Part shown: in pieces, positions 41,601-49,502 of the stretch
How positions within the stretch are numbered: the first letter of the stretch is position 1
Layout of the letters: every line of letters starts with the position of its first letter
Origin: Oscillospiraceae bacterium
GTDB lineage: Bacteria; Bacillota; Clostridia; Oscillospirales; Oscillospiraceae
Assembly: GCA_910574635.1 (NCBI GenBank)
Contig: CAJTCG010000015.1
Location: 1 to 64,000 of the forward strand
Length of the DNA: 64,000 nt
Direction: 5' to 3'
The notes under the pieces: generated by a model
The model's input: only the letters and a program-made list of their open reading frames with translations
Told to the model about the DNA's origin: nothing
The model's database searches: none
Program-made: the position numbers and the translations under genes

Positions 41601-41959
41601 TGCGTACTCAAATCCAGGATGGCGGCCTTCATGGTGTCGTAGTTTTCCGCGTAGGTCGCGCCGTTGTCCGCTATCTTGTCGCTGATAAGACCGTCTGCAT
41701 CGGCCAGACCGTCCACATATTTCACCACGTCGGACATTTGGGTTTCAAAGTCCTTGGCGGCGTCCGTGCATTTAGCGAGGGCGGCCACGGTGCCGGTTGC
41801 CAGCGTACCCATGGCCGCAAGCCCCACGGTGCCCACTCTGGACAGGGTGGTGGACAGGCTGCTCACGTTGGTTTGGGCGGCGTTGATCGCTTTGATAAGG
41901 CTCTTGTCTACCTTGCCCGCGATCTTGATACTAAGCTCTAATGTTTTGTTGCCCGCCAC
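38621..41959 (-). CDS. Tail tape measure protein
   Basis: 1112 residues, the largest in the tail cluster. N-terminal TP901 tape-measure core (LSTTLSRVGTVGLAAMGTLA, then LTQLAAAAGQSGKGITDLIQ), a central Gly/Ala-rich hydrophobic stretch (about 480-750) and several membrane-like segments (e.g. VIASIIAVVSILGDHL). Its length sets the tail length. The GTG start lies inside the end of the frameshifted chaperone product. Confidence 0.9.
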   Translation of the reverse strand: MAGNKTLELSIKIAGKVDKSLIKAINAAQTNVSSLSTTLSRVGTVGLAAMGTLATGTVAALAKCTDAAKDFETQMSDVVKYVDGLADADGLISDKIADNGATYAENYDTMKAAILDLSTQIPMTAEELTQLAAAAGQSGKGITDLIQLDSSGNIGGFLKDVAMMGTAMDISAEQAGDWAAKWEHSFNMTHDQVMVLSDQINYLGANNATTAAEIAQVVNDSASLGQVAGMSAESTAALATSMLAMGVDTSKAATSISRMYTNLSLGSSATKAQKEMWESLGLSAEGVARAMQMDATGTMIDVFERIGNLDADKQVAALKTLFGQWAIQGAAKLTGNLGQFTDALAMVNDPSLYSGSMEREFIIKASTSEAIDSMMANAFQAMKIDVGTAFLPAKKEISVALIDFMNQLRSMPELGEIAQQLATLFSQGVTAAADGLEKALPTIQKFLGYLVGNGPQVLSFLGKLTAAFVGMKFAPGIEGLLRGAGGLVFGSKTGGAGHTGSGGLVGMLGGLFRGGQNAVSGAAGMAGGAASWLQSFIGATRGTMALNGSTGIRGFLGTAAGALTSGLGNTGIGQYLGGIRASLANLGNTGIGGAIVGGVRATGGALGEVLSGISDATGLTGLVNGATGAVRGGAGWVAGKAGGLAQGAAGLAGRVVSSAPVQAIGGALGNVGSFLGSGMGALGSIWGPFASGFGGLLSGALPIVGVIASIIAVVSILGDHLEDIRGIVGNVFGDAGLAVFDTFIGGLQNIGSFITGLFQDGGVAQAMAPLREAITGIFGDNAGAAFDGLVSILQSVMGVVGQLVTFANTTVKPIIESIFNFITTTVIPIILQTFTAAAPVISGIISSLGTAIMTVAQIIGTAIQAVMPIVQGIISLIMSIASVVVPAVLAGVEAMSAGIMTVVQGIQTTFQGIIDFITGVFTGNWSQAWQGVQDIFKGIFEALGGLIKAPINAVISIINKAISGINGLGLTIPDWVPVIGGKSFSINIPQIPMLAKGGFTTGPSIAGEAGTEAVISFQRSARSSNIATWAKAGQMLGVGNKPARLETFDDGDGGPDWPRGNGGGGVTITYAPTIIIQGNASKEDVDAALRDDKARFDRWYEEKKRSERRARW

Positions 41960-42761
41960 TCCTTCACCACCTCATTGTTCAGCTCCACAAAGTCCCGCAT
42001 TGGCATGGTCAGGTAGAAGTCAACGCTGGTATGGGTCGCGGCGGACAGGCGGATTGCCGCTCGGCGCAGCTCCTTGTATCCGCCCTCTACTCGAAAAAAT
42101 CCCCGTCGTTCACCGCGTTTTTCAGCTTCACGGCCTCGCAGATGGGCAGGCCAGTAAAGAACTCCTCCGGCAGCCCGGTTGCCATGCTCGCCACGACGCA
42201 GGCGTACAGGTAGTTGAAGGAGGTTTCCGTGACCACAAAGCCCTCCCGCGCCATGCGGTTTTCCGCTGCGCTCTCCTGCATACTGTTCAGGTCCGCCACG
42301 CCGTTCAGGTCGATCTCCCGGTACTCCTTGCCGCCGAAGAAGTAGGGCTTCTCCAGCTCCATGACGTGGTTCTCCACGCCCTTCTCCACGCTCATAACGT
42401 ACTCCCGCACATAGCGGAACACGGGGCGGTAGAAGGGCTTCTTCATCAGCTTAAAGAACTCCACCGGCTTGCCGCTGGCCCGCACCGCCAACGCCTGGGC
42501 AAAAGCCGTTGTCGTCTCTGTCAGAAGGGAGGCGGCGACCTCCTGCTGACCAAAGAGCTGCCGCTGTACCTCGATGGCGTCCTTCACCGTCAGCTCGTCC
42601 AGGCCGCTCAGATCGACCTCGGCATACTCCTTGCGCTCGAAGGTGTAGGGGCGCTTGAACGCGACGGCGTGCCGCCGCTCCTCGTTCTGCTCGCCCTCCA
42701 CCTGCACGTCGGGCTGGTAGATGATGTTCTCCTGCTGGGCTGTGTTCTTCTCCTCGGACAT
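41938..42761 (-). other. Tail chaperone -1 frameshift product (E/E'-type)
   Basis: The slippery heptamer TTTTTTC lies at 42099-42093, two codons before the stop of the unshifted frame. A -1 slip continues RVEGGYKELRRAAIRLSAAT for 51 codons to a TAG at 41938, giving about 274 residues. P2 uses T TTT TTG at the same spot for gpE+E'. Both products together load the tape measure. Confidence 0.8.
42087..42761 (-). CDS. Tail assembly chaperone (unshifted product)
   Basis: 224 residues ending NDGDFFE. The region RPYTFERKEYAEVDLSGLDE is found in phage tail-assembly chaperones; it occurs twice in this protein (again KPYFFGGKEYREIDLNGVAD), so the gene is an internal tandem duplication. It sits between tube and tape measure genes, the fixed place for this function. 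AGGAGGA precedes the ATG. Confidence 0.8.
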   Translation of the reverse strand: MSEEKNTAQQENIIYQPDVQVEGEQNEERRHAVAFKRPYTFERKEYAEVDLSGLDELTVKDAIEVQRQLFGQQEVAASLLTETTTAFAQALAVRASGKPVEFFKLMKKPFYRPVFRYVREYVMSVEKGVENHVMELEKPYFFGGKEYREIDLNGVADLNSMQESAAENRMAREGFVVTETSFNYLYACVVASMATGLPEEFFTGLPICEAVKLKNAVNDGDFFE

Positions 42762-42838
42762 GGTGATGCTCCTCCTTTAATTGAATGAAAATGCGCCCGC
42801 CCCCGGTTTTTACCGGGGGCGGGTTCTTCGATTGGTGG

Positions 42839-43363
42839 TTACACAAGGGCGCTGATTCCGGCCAGCATATCCTTTCCGCAGACGATGTACTTCGGATTGA
42901 GCTTGTCGATCTCCAGCATGATCTCGCCGTCCACTTCGATCAGATAGTATGTCAGCTCCAGTGTGACGGTGGCCTCCATGCCCTCCGCCCGCTTCAATTT
43001 GCCGGGCTTGAACTTCTTCACGCGCCCCTGCTGCACAATGCGCAGGCCCTTGAACGCATAGCCGCCGGTCTTGTCGTACACCTGCTGGGCCGCCCGGAAG
43101 GTCAGGTTGACCGCCTCCAGGGGGCTAAGCATATTGATTGCGCTGGAGTAGAGAACATTAAATTTGATCTCCTGCTCGATGCTCTCAAACTGACCGATAG
43201 TGGGGCTGTCCAGCACGCCCAGCATACCGGCACCCTCAACCTCGCTGGCCTTCATGCCGATCTCGGCCAAGTCGATGTCCGGCACAACGCCGATCATTTT
43301 TTCCCCGTCCAGGTAGGCGTTGTACTCGTTAATTTTTTCAGGTACATAGTTATCAGAAATCAT
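42839..43363 (-). CDS. Major tail tube protein
   Basis: 174 residues matching P2 gpFII tube proteins (INEYNAYLDGEKMIGVVPDI, then LTYYLIEVDGEIMLEIDKLN). Forms the inner tube of the contractile tail. It follows the sheath gene by 16 bases. Confidence 0.9.
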   Translation of the reverse strand: MISDNYVPEKINEYNAYLDGEKMIGVVPDIDLAEIGMKASEVEGAGMLGVLDSPTIGQFESIEQEIKFNVLYSSAINMLSPLEAVNLTFRAAQQVYDKTGGYAFKGLRIVQQGRVKKFKPGKLKRAEGMEATVTLELTYYLIEVDGEIMLEIDKLNPKYIVCGKDMLAGISALV

Positions 43364-43379
43364 ATATCATGCCCTCCTG

Positions 43380-44837
43380 TTACGCCGAAAGCGCGTCGCT
43401 AAGTGCGTAGGGGTCAAACTCGATCACGTTCTCGATGTCCTCCGCCGGAACAAACGGGGTAATGTACTGGTGGAAGGTGATCTTCCCGTTGATAAGGTCC
43501 GTGACCGGGTTCTCGTCCTCATCAAAGGTGATCTCGTACCGGGCGCAGATGTCGCGGGCGACAAAGCTGTTGCCCCGGATATTCTCGCTGTCCACAATGG
43601 CCTCGATCAGCCGCCGGTTCATGGGGTTGTCCACCTTCTGGAAATACGTCAGAATAAACGTATTGGCCGCCCAGGACATGAAGCGGCGCACCGCAAACCA
43701 GCGGTCCTTCGGGTCCGTATTGCCTGGATAGCAGCAGGTATTGTTGCCCCATAGCCGGTAGCCGTTGATATTCAGGAAGGTAGCCACACCGTAGCCGTTG
43801 ATGGTGTTGGCCTGGTCCTGGTCCAGAATGACCTCTGTACCGTCCTCCAAACAAGCCGCGCTGATGGAGAGGGTCTTGTTGCTGGGGGACCAGTTGGGAA
43901 TGTCCTGGTGCTGGGCGTCGGTGTAGGAGGTCAGGGCACCGGCCAGGGTGGAGCCGCTGTAGATCACGTCGCCCACCTTCGCGTAGGGCCAGACGGCGTA
44001 GCAGTTGGCGCTTGTGGCCGCCTGCTTCTCCTTCTGCACCTTTACGTCGGCATACTTCCTCGCGCCCGTCTCGGAGCTGTCGATGTCCACAATGCACACC
44101 GCCCGGAAAACGCTGTTGATCTCCGTGGTCTTGGCCTGGAGCGCCGCCGTCACAGTGGCATCCTTGCTGAACCTGGGGGCCATCAGGATTCCCGGCGTCA
44201 TGGCAAAGCGGGGGTAAATCTGCCGCACCACTTCCAGGCCGGTTTCATCCCCAGTGGCAACGTCCACGCCGCCCACGATGTCCGAAGCCGTGACCATATC
44301 CGGGTCCAGTCTCTTTCCGCTTACGGTCAGGCTGGCCGCGCCGTCGCCCGCTCCGCCGTCCAACAGGACAATGTTCAGGGTGCCATCGTTGTTGAAAGCG
44401 GTGGTGTAGTCCACATCCCGCTCCAGCTCGTCCTCGCCGTTCTTCACCACCAGCTTGTCCAGCAGCACGCCGCCCTGGTCCAGAACAGCCACGCCGTCCT
44501 CCACATCCACGCTCGCCTCGTCGATGTCCGCCCGGTGTTTGGCGGGGTCAAGGACGTTTACCAGGATAAGCGGGCTGGTGTTTACAACGGTAAAGTTGGC
44601 GCTGATGCTCTCGCAGAGGGTGTACTTGGCGAAGTCGGGCACATAGCCCACAGCGCCCACCGCCTCCGCGTAGCTGTACACCAACTGCGGCTTGTTGACC
44701 GCCTCCTCCGGTTTCTCCAGCATATTCACCGGAGCCGTGCCGAAGATCACTTGGAGGCCAGCGGTTCCCTCTACCGGCGCGATCAGGCTTGTTTCCTTCT
44801 CGCTGACGTATACGCCATGTTTATAAGCAGAAGCCAT
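43380..44837 (-). CDS. Tail sheath protein
   Basis: 485 residues of the P2 gpFI type (YKHGVYVSEKETSLIAPVEG at the start, GVATFLNINGYRLWGNNTC near 345, DRWFAVRRFMSWAANTFIL near 370). The sheath contracts to drive the tube through the envelope and proves a myovirus tail. Confidence 0.93.
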   Translation of the reverse strand: MASAYKHGVYVSEKETSLIAPVEGTAGLQVIFGTAPVNMLEKPEEAVNKPQLVYSYAEAVGAVGYVPDFAKYTLCESISANFTVVNTSPLILVNVLDPAKHRADIDEASVDVEDGVAVLDQGGVLLDKLVVKNGEDELERDVDYTTAFNNDGTLNIVLLDGGAGDGAASLTVSGKRLDPDMVTASDIVGGVDVATGDETGLEVVRQIYPRFAMTPGILMAPRFSKDATVTAALQAKTTEINSVFRAVCIVDIDSSETGARKYADVKVQKEKQAATSANCYAVWPYAKVGDVIYSGSTLAGALTSYTDAQHQDIPNWSPSNKTLSISAACLEDGTEVILDQDQANTINGYGVATFLNINGYRLWGNNTCCYPGNTDPKDRWFAVRRFMSWAANTFILTYFQKVDNPMNRRLIEAIVDSENIRGNSFVARDICARYEITFDEDENPVTDLINGKITFHQYITPFVPAEDIENVIEFDPYALSDALSA

Positions 44838-44853
44838 AAATCATTTCCTCCTA

Positions 44854-45240
44854 TTACAGTTCCGCGCGTACCTTGCGGAACAGGATGTACTCGCCCGTGC
44901 CCGGAGTTTCCAGGCGCGTGCGCACCTGCGCGAACCGCTCCACGCTGACCAGCAACCCCTTGGCGGCCCGGTGCTCCTTGATAAACTCTTTCAGCGCGTC
45001 GGGGATGCCCCCGTGGTACACGGTAAACTGCCGCGCCACGCCGCGCACGCTGGGGCCGCAGTACACGCAGGGGTTGGGGAGCTTGTCGAAAAACGCCTTG
45101 TCCTGCTCCTCCATCTTGCGCATCTTCTCCTTGTCCTCCGCGCCCACCGGCGCAGCAGGGGCCGGGGCCTCGATGGTCCCGCCGCCGGTCTTGATCTCCT
45201 CTGCGGACGCCGCGCCTTTTCTGGTCGTTCTCGTGCTCAT
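44854..45240 (-). CDS. Small phage protein before the sheath gene
   Basis: 128 residues: a low-complexity Ala/Pro N-terminus and a basic domain with CVYCGPSVRGVARQFTVYHG. Unrecognised; equivalents at this position are annotated as hypothetical in related prophages. It overlaps the preceding gene by 4 bases. Confidence 0.6.
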   Translation of the reverse strand: MSTRTTRKGAASAEEIKTGGGTIEAPAPAAPVGAEDKEKMRKMEEQDKAFFDKLPNPCVYCGPSVRGVARQFTVYHGGIPDALKEFIKEHRAAKGLLVSVERFAQVRTRLETPGTGEYILFRKVRAEL

Positions 45241-45770
45241 ACTAAGCCCTCCATTTCAGTGTCTTGTGTCATAGCCGGGGCGGTGCAGTTCAGCGTCACC
45301 GCGCCGAAGTAGTACGGCGGGGTGCGGTCCTTCTGGAGCGCCCATGTGATCGGCTTTAAGATGGTGAACACGCCCCCGAAGTAGGGGCGTGCGCATACTC
45401 GCTGTATAATGTCCTCTTTGATGTTGGCGACATCCCGGCAGCCCTCGTTGTCCGTGCCCTTGTCATAGGCGCAGATTACCAGACTAAACTCCACGATCTG
45501 CGGGCTGTCGTCGTCCAGGATTGCCCCCTCGTTCATTTCCACCAGAACATAGGGGGCCGCCGCCTCGTCGGTGTCTGCCTTTTTGTCCCGCTGCCGTTTG
45601 GGAATCGGAAGGTTTTGCTTGATGATTTTCAGCTCCTTCCGCCCCTCCTGGCCCATGTACTTTTTTCCGGCAAACAATTCCTCCAGGTCCTCTACCAATG
45701 CGTCCTGGCATAGCTGTGGGGTCCCGCCGATACCGGCGCGTCGCACTTCTCTTGCATAGTCCCGTTTCAT
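45237..45770 (-). CDS. Putative tail terminator/head-tail protein
   Basis: 177 residues starting MKRDYAREVRRAGIGGTPQL, with VEFSLVICAYDKGTDNEGCR in the middle. Position between the gpZ-like gene and the sheath operon suggests the tail terminator, which caps the tube, but the sequence alone does not prove it. Confidence 0.5.
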   Translation of the reverse strand: MKRDYAREVRRAGIGGTPQLCQDALVEDLEELFAGKKYMGQEGRKELKIIKQNLPIPKRQRDKKADTDEAAAPYVLVEMNEGAILDDDSPQIVEFSLVICAYDKGTDNEGCRDVANIKEDIIQRVCARPYFGGVFTILKPITWALQKDRTPPYYFGAVTLNCTAPAMTQDTEMEGLV

Positions 45771-45782
45771 GCGCCCGCCCCC

Positions 45783-46481
45783 TTACTTCGATGCCGCGAT
45801 CACCTGTGCAATCCGTTGTTCCACAAACTGCTCCAGATGCTCCGCCGCCGTGGTGTCCACGCCTCTGTACCAGACCGCCCTCTGCTGGGAGGATGCGCCG
45901 ATGCGGTTTACGTCGTATGCCTTTTCCACACTTCCGGCCTTGTTCCTCCACCTGGGCTTTCCGGTCTTGGTGGTGGTGTTGCTGGTGGAGGAACCTAAGA
46001 GCCTGTGTGCAAACATCAGGTGGTCGTTCTTGGCGTTGCTCACCCGAATTAAAAAGCCCTTGCTCTCTCCGCTGGTTTCGGTCAGCTCCTCCATCGGTCC
46101 CCCTTGCAGCGTCCGCACTCTCTGGTACGCGGGTCCATGGAGCGCCGCAATGCCCATGCGCGGCACCGTAGGGGAGTGCTGGAAGTAGGAGGCGTTCAGG
46201 GTCAGCCCCTCGTCCCCCTGCCGAAGCTCCGCCGAGAGGCTGGTATTGGTAGCGCTTTTCCGCAGTTTCAACAGGCGCAGACGCGCCTTGCCTCTTACAG
46301 TCAGGGCATACCGTTTCTCCGCCTCGCTTATCAGGTCGCGCCTCGCCTGCCGCGCCGTCCGGTTGATTGCCACTTTCAGCACGGCGGGGGTCTTGCGGTA
46401 CAAGCTCCCCAAGGCACGCTCCACGCCGGTGTCGTCCACCGTCAGGAGCATTTGCCCTGCGTCATAGGTTACAATGCTCAT
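45783..46481 (-). CDS. Minor tail protein Z-like
   Basis: 232 residues: VLKVAINRTARQARRDLISE and GFLIRVSNAKNDHLMFAHRL fit the lambda gpZ/Minor_tail_Z family, which finishes the head-tail joint. It overlaps its neighbour by one base (ATGA type). Confidence 0.7.
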   Translation of the reverse strand: MSIVTYDAGQMLLTVDDTGVERALGSLYRKTPAVLKVAINRTARQARRDLISEAEKRYALTVRGKARLRLLKLRKSATNTSLSAELRQGDEGLTLNASYFQHSPTVPRMGIAALHGPAYQRVRTLQGGPMEELTETSGESKGFLIRVSNAKNDHLMFAHRLLGSSTSNTTTKTGKPRWRNKAGSVEKAYDVNRIGASSQQRAVWYRGVDTTAAEHLEQFVEQRIAQVIAASK

Positions 46482-46900
46482 TACCCCTGCCTCGTCCTTT
46501 CCAGAATCATGCGGTAAACGCCGTTCTCGTCCTCGCAGCTTACCAGGGTAAAAAGCTGCTCGTCCTTTGTACCCTCGTCTATCGTCACCAAGTCCCCCGA
46601 CTGTGGCATTTCTCCGTAGTCCTCCACCTGGATATACAATATCCGGTAGGCATCGTAGAGGCCGGTGTCAAAGTTCTGCTTTGCACCGGCCTCCCAGTGT
46701 GCCGCGTGTTCCCGCACATCCACGTCCTCCAGGACAATCAGTGCGTCCACGCCGTCTACATTGTGCCGCTCGGCAAACTCGGTGTCGTTGAAGAAGGTGG
46801 TCTTGATCTCCTCCGCCGCGCAGTCCTTGAAGGTGGGCCGCTTCCACTCCTTGGGCGGCTCCCCCTCAAAATCCTGCACAAGATCGAACAGCACAGCCAC
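46481..46900 (-). CDS. Phage head-tail joining region protein
   Basis: 139 residues starting MAVLFDLVQDFEGEPPKEWK. Unrecognised by eye; position between capsid and gpZ-like genes is where head-completion proteins such as lambda FII occur. Acidic middle (DALIVLEDVDVREHAAHW). Confidence 0.55.
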   Translation of the reverse strand: MAVLFDLVQDFEGEPPKEWKRPTFKDCAAEEIKTTFFNDTEFAERHNVDGVDALIVLEDVDVREHAAHWEAGAKQNFDTGLYDAYRILYIQVEDYGEMPQSGDLVTIDEGTKDEQLFTLVSCEDENGVYRMILERTRQG

Positions 46901-46903
46901 GGC

Positions 46904-47992
46904 TTAACCCAGGACCTTCTTTGCCACGCACCAGGGATTCTTGCGCTTGGGCACCATCAAGGGGCTGCACGCAACCTTCGTCTCCTTGGTCTGGCTCTTA
47001 ACGTCCGCGATATGCTGGGGGACGCGCTTCCCGGCGTAGGTGTGGAACTCCTCGTCCCGCTCCATCTGCGTAATCGCGCCGTAGAGGCCGCGCCCCACGT
47101 CCGGGGCGGTGACAATCACGCTGCCGTCGTCCAGGTAGGGCTTGTCGGTGCCGTCCTCGTCCTCATAACCGCCGTCGCTCACCAGAATGTCCAGCAGTCG
47201 GCCCTTGAAGTTGAACGCGCCCAGATGGGTCACATACTCGGTCAGCTCCGTGGGCTGGATGCGGCCCATCTCCACGCGCCGGTTGTCCAGCAGGCGCAGC
47301 ACCCAGGCGTCCTCCAGCAGAAACGCGCCCACGTCGGAGGACACCAGCAGATCGGTGGCGGGCATACCGCGCCGCTTCTGTCTGGCGAGCATCTGGTAGA
47401 TGTCCTCGTACCAGTTGCCCACGGTGATCTGGCCCTTGCTGTCCACGGTGCTGTGCTTCCAGGTGGCGGCGGGGGTGAACAGGGCGGGGTTGGTCGCCTC
47501 GTCGTAGAACTTCACTTCCACGTCCTCATAGACGCCCTCCTTGTCCGTCTCGTGGCGCATAACGCACCCGTTGTTGAGCATGGTCTGGCAGGCCATCCAC
47601 TCCTCCGTCCGGCTGATACGGGCGGACAGCTCCTCCATGTCGTGGAGCTGCAAATGGCGGGCACGCTCCTCCGGCGTCATGCCGGACATGATGCTCTCGC
47701 CGAAGCCCCGCTTCTGGAGCTGGTCGATGGTCAGAGGCATGGACAGGCCGATGTACGCAGGCTCCAGCTCGTAGGTCTTGAAACCCTCGCGGCCCACGGG
47801 CACGCTGCCGATGCGCGGCACCACAAAGGGCGCTTTCTTCCGCTTGCCCTCCCGGTAGTCAGCCAGGACCTTGCTGGTGTTGAAAACGTCCATCATGTCG
47901 TCCGTGGGAAAGTAGCGGCTCTTGAAAAAGGTGTGCTCCAGCGGCAGCTCCTCAATGGCCGCCAGCATATAAATCGTCTCGTAAATGTTCAC
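46904..47992 (-). CDS. Major capsid protein (lambda gpE family)
   Basis: 362 residues with the Phage_cap_E pattern (HTFFKSRYFPTDDMMDVF, then VPRIGSVPVGREGFKTYELE and ARISRTEEWMACQTML). Length matches lambda E (341). Builds the icosahedral shell. Together with the decoration and protease genes it shows a lambda-type head on a P2-type tail. Confidence 0.92.
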   Translation of the reverse strand: MNIYETIYMLAAIEELPLEHTFFKSRYFPTDDMMDVFNTSKVLADYREGKRKKAPFVVPRIGSVPVGREGFKTYELEPAYIGLSMPLTIDQLQKRGFGESIMSGMTPEERARHLQLHDMEELSARISRTEEWMACQTMLNNGCVMRHETDKEGVYEDVEVKFYDEATNPALFTPAATWKHSTVDSKGQITVGNWYEDIYQMLARQKRRGMPATDLLVSSDVGAFLLEDAWVLRLLDNRRVEMGRIQPTELTEYVTHLGAFNFKGRLLDILVSDGGYEDEDGTDKPYLDDGSVIVTAPDVGRGLYGAITQMERDEEFHTYAGKRVPQHIADVKSQTKETKVACSPLMVPKRKNPWCVAKKVLG

Positions 47993-48007
47993 GTTCGGTC
48001 CCTCCCG

Positions 48008-48367
48008 TTACTGCATATTGTCGTTCAGGACAATGCGGTATTTCCGCAGGCTGTCCCGGTCCGCCTCGGTCAGCTCGTAGCCCTCGGCCACGATCAGGGC
48101 CTTGGTGTTGAAGTTACCGGCGCGGTAGGCGGTGGTGCCGACCTCCTCCGTGGCGTCCACATCGTCAGAGAGGATATAGGCGGCCTTGCCGGTCGTCTCG
48201 GTGCCCAGCACCACGCACCCGGCATCGCCCTCCGCCAGCACCGTTCCGCGCCGGAGCACGCCCTGTCCGGCGGCAATCTTTACGCCGGTAAACTCCGCAG
48301 GGGGGAATACCCCGGCAATCAGGTTGTCCTGGCCGATTTCCCCGGCCTTGTTCATCAGTTCACGCAT
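48008..48367 (-). CDS. Head decoration protein (gpD-like)
   Basis: 119 residues: GVKIAAGQGVLRRGTVLAEG and AYRAGNFNTKALIVAEGYEL are typical of lambda gpD, which trims and stabilises the expanded capsid. 15 bases before the capsid gene. Confidence 0.85.
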   Translation of the reverse strand: MRELMNKAGEIGQDNLIAGVFPPAEFTGVKIAAGQGVLRRGTVLAEGDAGCVVLGTETTGKAAYILSDDVDATEEVGTTAYRAGNFNTKALIVAEGYELTEADRDSLRKYRIVLNDNMQ

Positions 48368-48370
48368 GGC

Positions 48371-48763
48371 TTACTTCCTCCCTTTCTTGCTCTCCAGATA
48401 CGCCTCGGCGTCCGCCTTGGCGCGGGCCTTGGTCGCGTTCACCGGGTCCTTGTCCTCCGGGGCGGGGGTGTTGTCCACCTCACCGGCCCCGCTCTCCTCG
48501 CCGTCCTCCCGCATGGCGTCCAGGAAAGCCGCACCCTTGGTCTTGGCTCCCTTCACCAGCGCCACGGCAAAGTCGCTCACGCTCATAGGCTCCTCGAACT
48601 TTGCCTTTGCCGTCAGCTCCTCGCTTCCCGGCAGGGCCACGTCCTCAATTCCCTTGATGCGCTCCCGCTCGGCGTTCACCGCCGCCGCTGTCGCCGCCTG
48701 CTCGATTTGGTCAACCAGCGCGGGATAGGCTTTCCGCAGGTCGTCCACGGTCTTGATGTCCAT
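48371..48763 (-). CDS. Nested scaffold protein (Nu3-like)
   Basis: An in-frame ATG at 48763 inside the protease gene is preceded by AAGGAGGT with a 7-base gap, one of the best ribosome sites of the cluster. The 130-residue product (MDIKTVDDLRKAYPALVDQI onward) equals the protease's C-terminal scaffold region. Lambda makes its scaffold Nu3 from gene C in exactly this way. Confidence 0.8.
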   Translation of the reverse strand: MDIKTVDDLRKAYPALVDQIEQAATAAAVNAERERIKGIEDVALPGSEELTAKAKFEEPMSVSDFAVALVKGAKTKGAAFLDAMREDGEESGAGEVDNTPAPEDKDPVNATKARAKADAEAYLESKKGRK

Positions 48764-49501
48764 GTCCTGTACCTCCTTGTTTTCTTCCGGCTCTCCCGCC
48801 GGTTTTTTATTTGCAGGCCGTCCGGCAGCGGCTCCCGCCGTCAGACTGTCTTGCACAAATTTAGGGGCCTTGTCGAAGGGCAGGCCCGTGTTGACGCTAT
48901 TAACGAACAGGAGGCCGTTGCGGTTTTCCACAACTGCCTCCTGCGTGTCGTCCGTCAGCTCGTCCACAAACCCGTTCTCCTTGGCCTGGGCCGCCGTCCA
49001 CCAGCTTGTCGCGTCCATCCATCCGGTGATCTCGTCCTTGTCCCGGCCCGTCTTTTTCATATACAGGCCGATGATGTTCTCTGTGATAGCGGCCAGGGCG
49101 TTGAGGTATTCCTGCAACTCCACCGCCCCCGCATAGCCGCAGATACCCAGCCGGACAGGATGGACCATGTAGGTGCTGTCGTTGGCCGCAATCACCTTGT
49201 CACAATGACTGGCAATGATGGTAGCCGCCGAAGCGCACAGCCCGTCAATGCGGGCCGTCACCTTCGCGCTGTGCTGCTCCAGTTGGTTGCCGATGGTCTG
49301 CGCGGCGAACACGTCACCGCCGCCGCTGTTGATGCGCACGGTGATCTCCGTGACCGCTCCCAGCGCGTTCAGTTCCTCGGTAAACTGCTTGGGCGTTACC
49401 TCGTCCCCCCACCAGCTCGTGTCCGAAATGTCGCCGTAAAGAAGCAGTTCCGCGCTCTTTCCTCCCGCCTGATTGCGAAATTGCCAGAATTTTTTAGGCA
49501 T
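48371..49501 (-). CDS. ClpP-like head maturation protease with scaffold domain
   Basis: 376 residues. Residues 1-200 are a ClpP/S49-type serine protease (INSGGGDVFAAQTIGNQLEQ; nucleophile Ser in GLCASAATIIA near 90; His in YMVHPVR near 115). Residues ~245-376 form a charged helical scaffold region that is also made separately from an internal start (next entry). Cleaves scaffold and portal during head maturation, as lambda gpC. Confidence 0.88.
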   Translation of the reverse strand: MPKKFWQFRNQAGGKSAELLLYGDISDTSWWGDEVTPKQFTEELNALGAVTEITVRINSGGGDVFAAQTIGNQLEQHSAKVTARIDGLCASAATIIASHCDKVIAANDSTYMVHPVRLGICGYAGAVELQEYLNALAAITENIIGLYMKKTGRDKDEITGWMDATSWWTAAQAKENGFVDELTDDTQEAVVENRNGLLFVNSVNTGLPFDKAPKFVQDSLTAGAAAGRPANKKPAGEPEENKEVQDMDIKTVDDLRKAYPALVDQIEQAATAAAVNAERERIKGIEDVALPGSEELTAKAKFEEPMSVSDFAVALVKGAKTKGAAFLDAMREDGEESGAGEVDNTPAPEDKDPVNATKARAKADAEAYLESKKGRK

Positions 49502-49502
49502 T

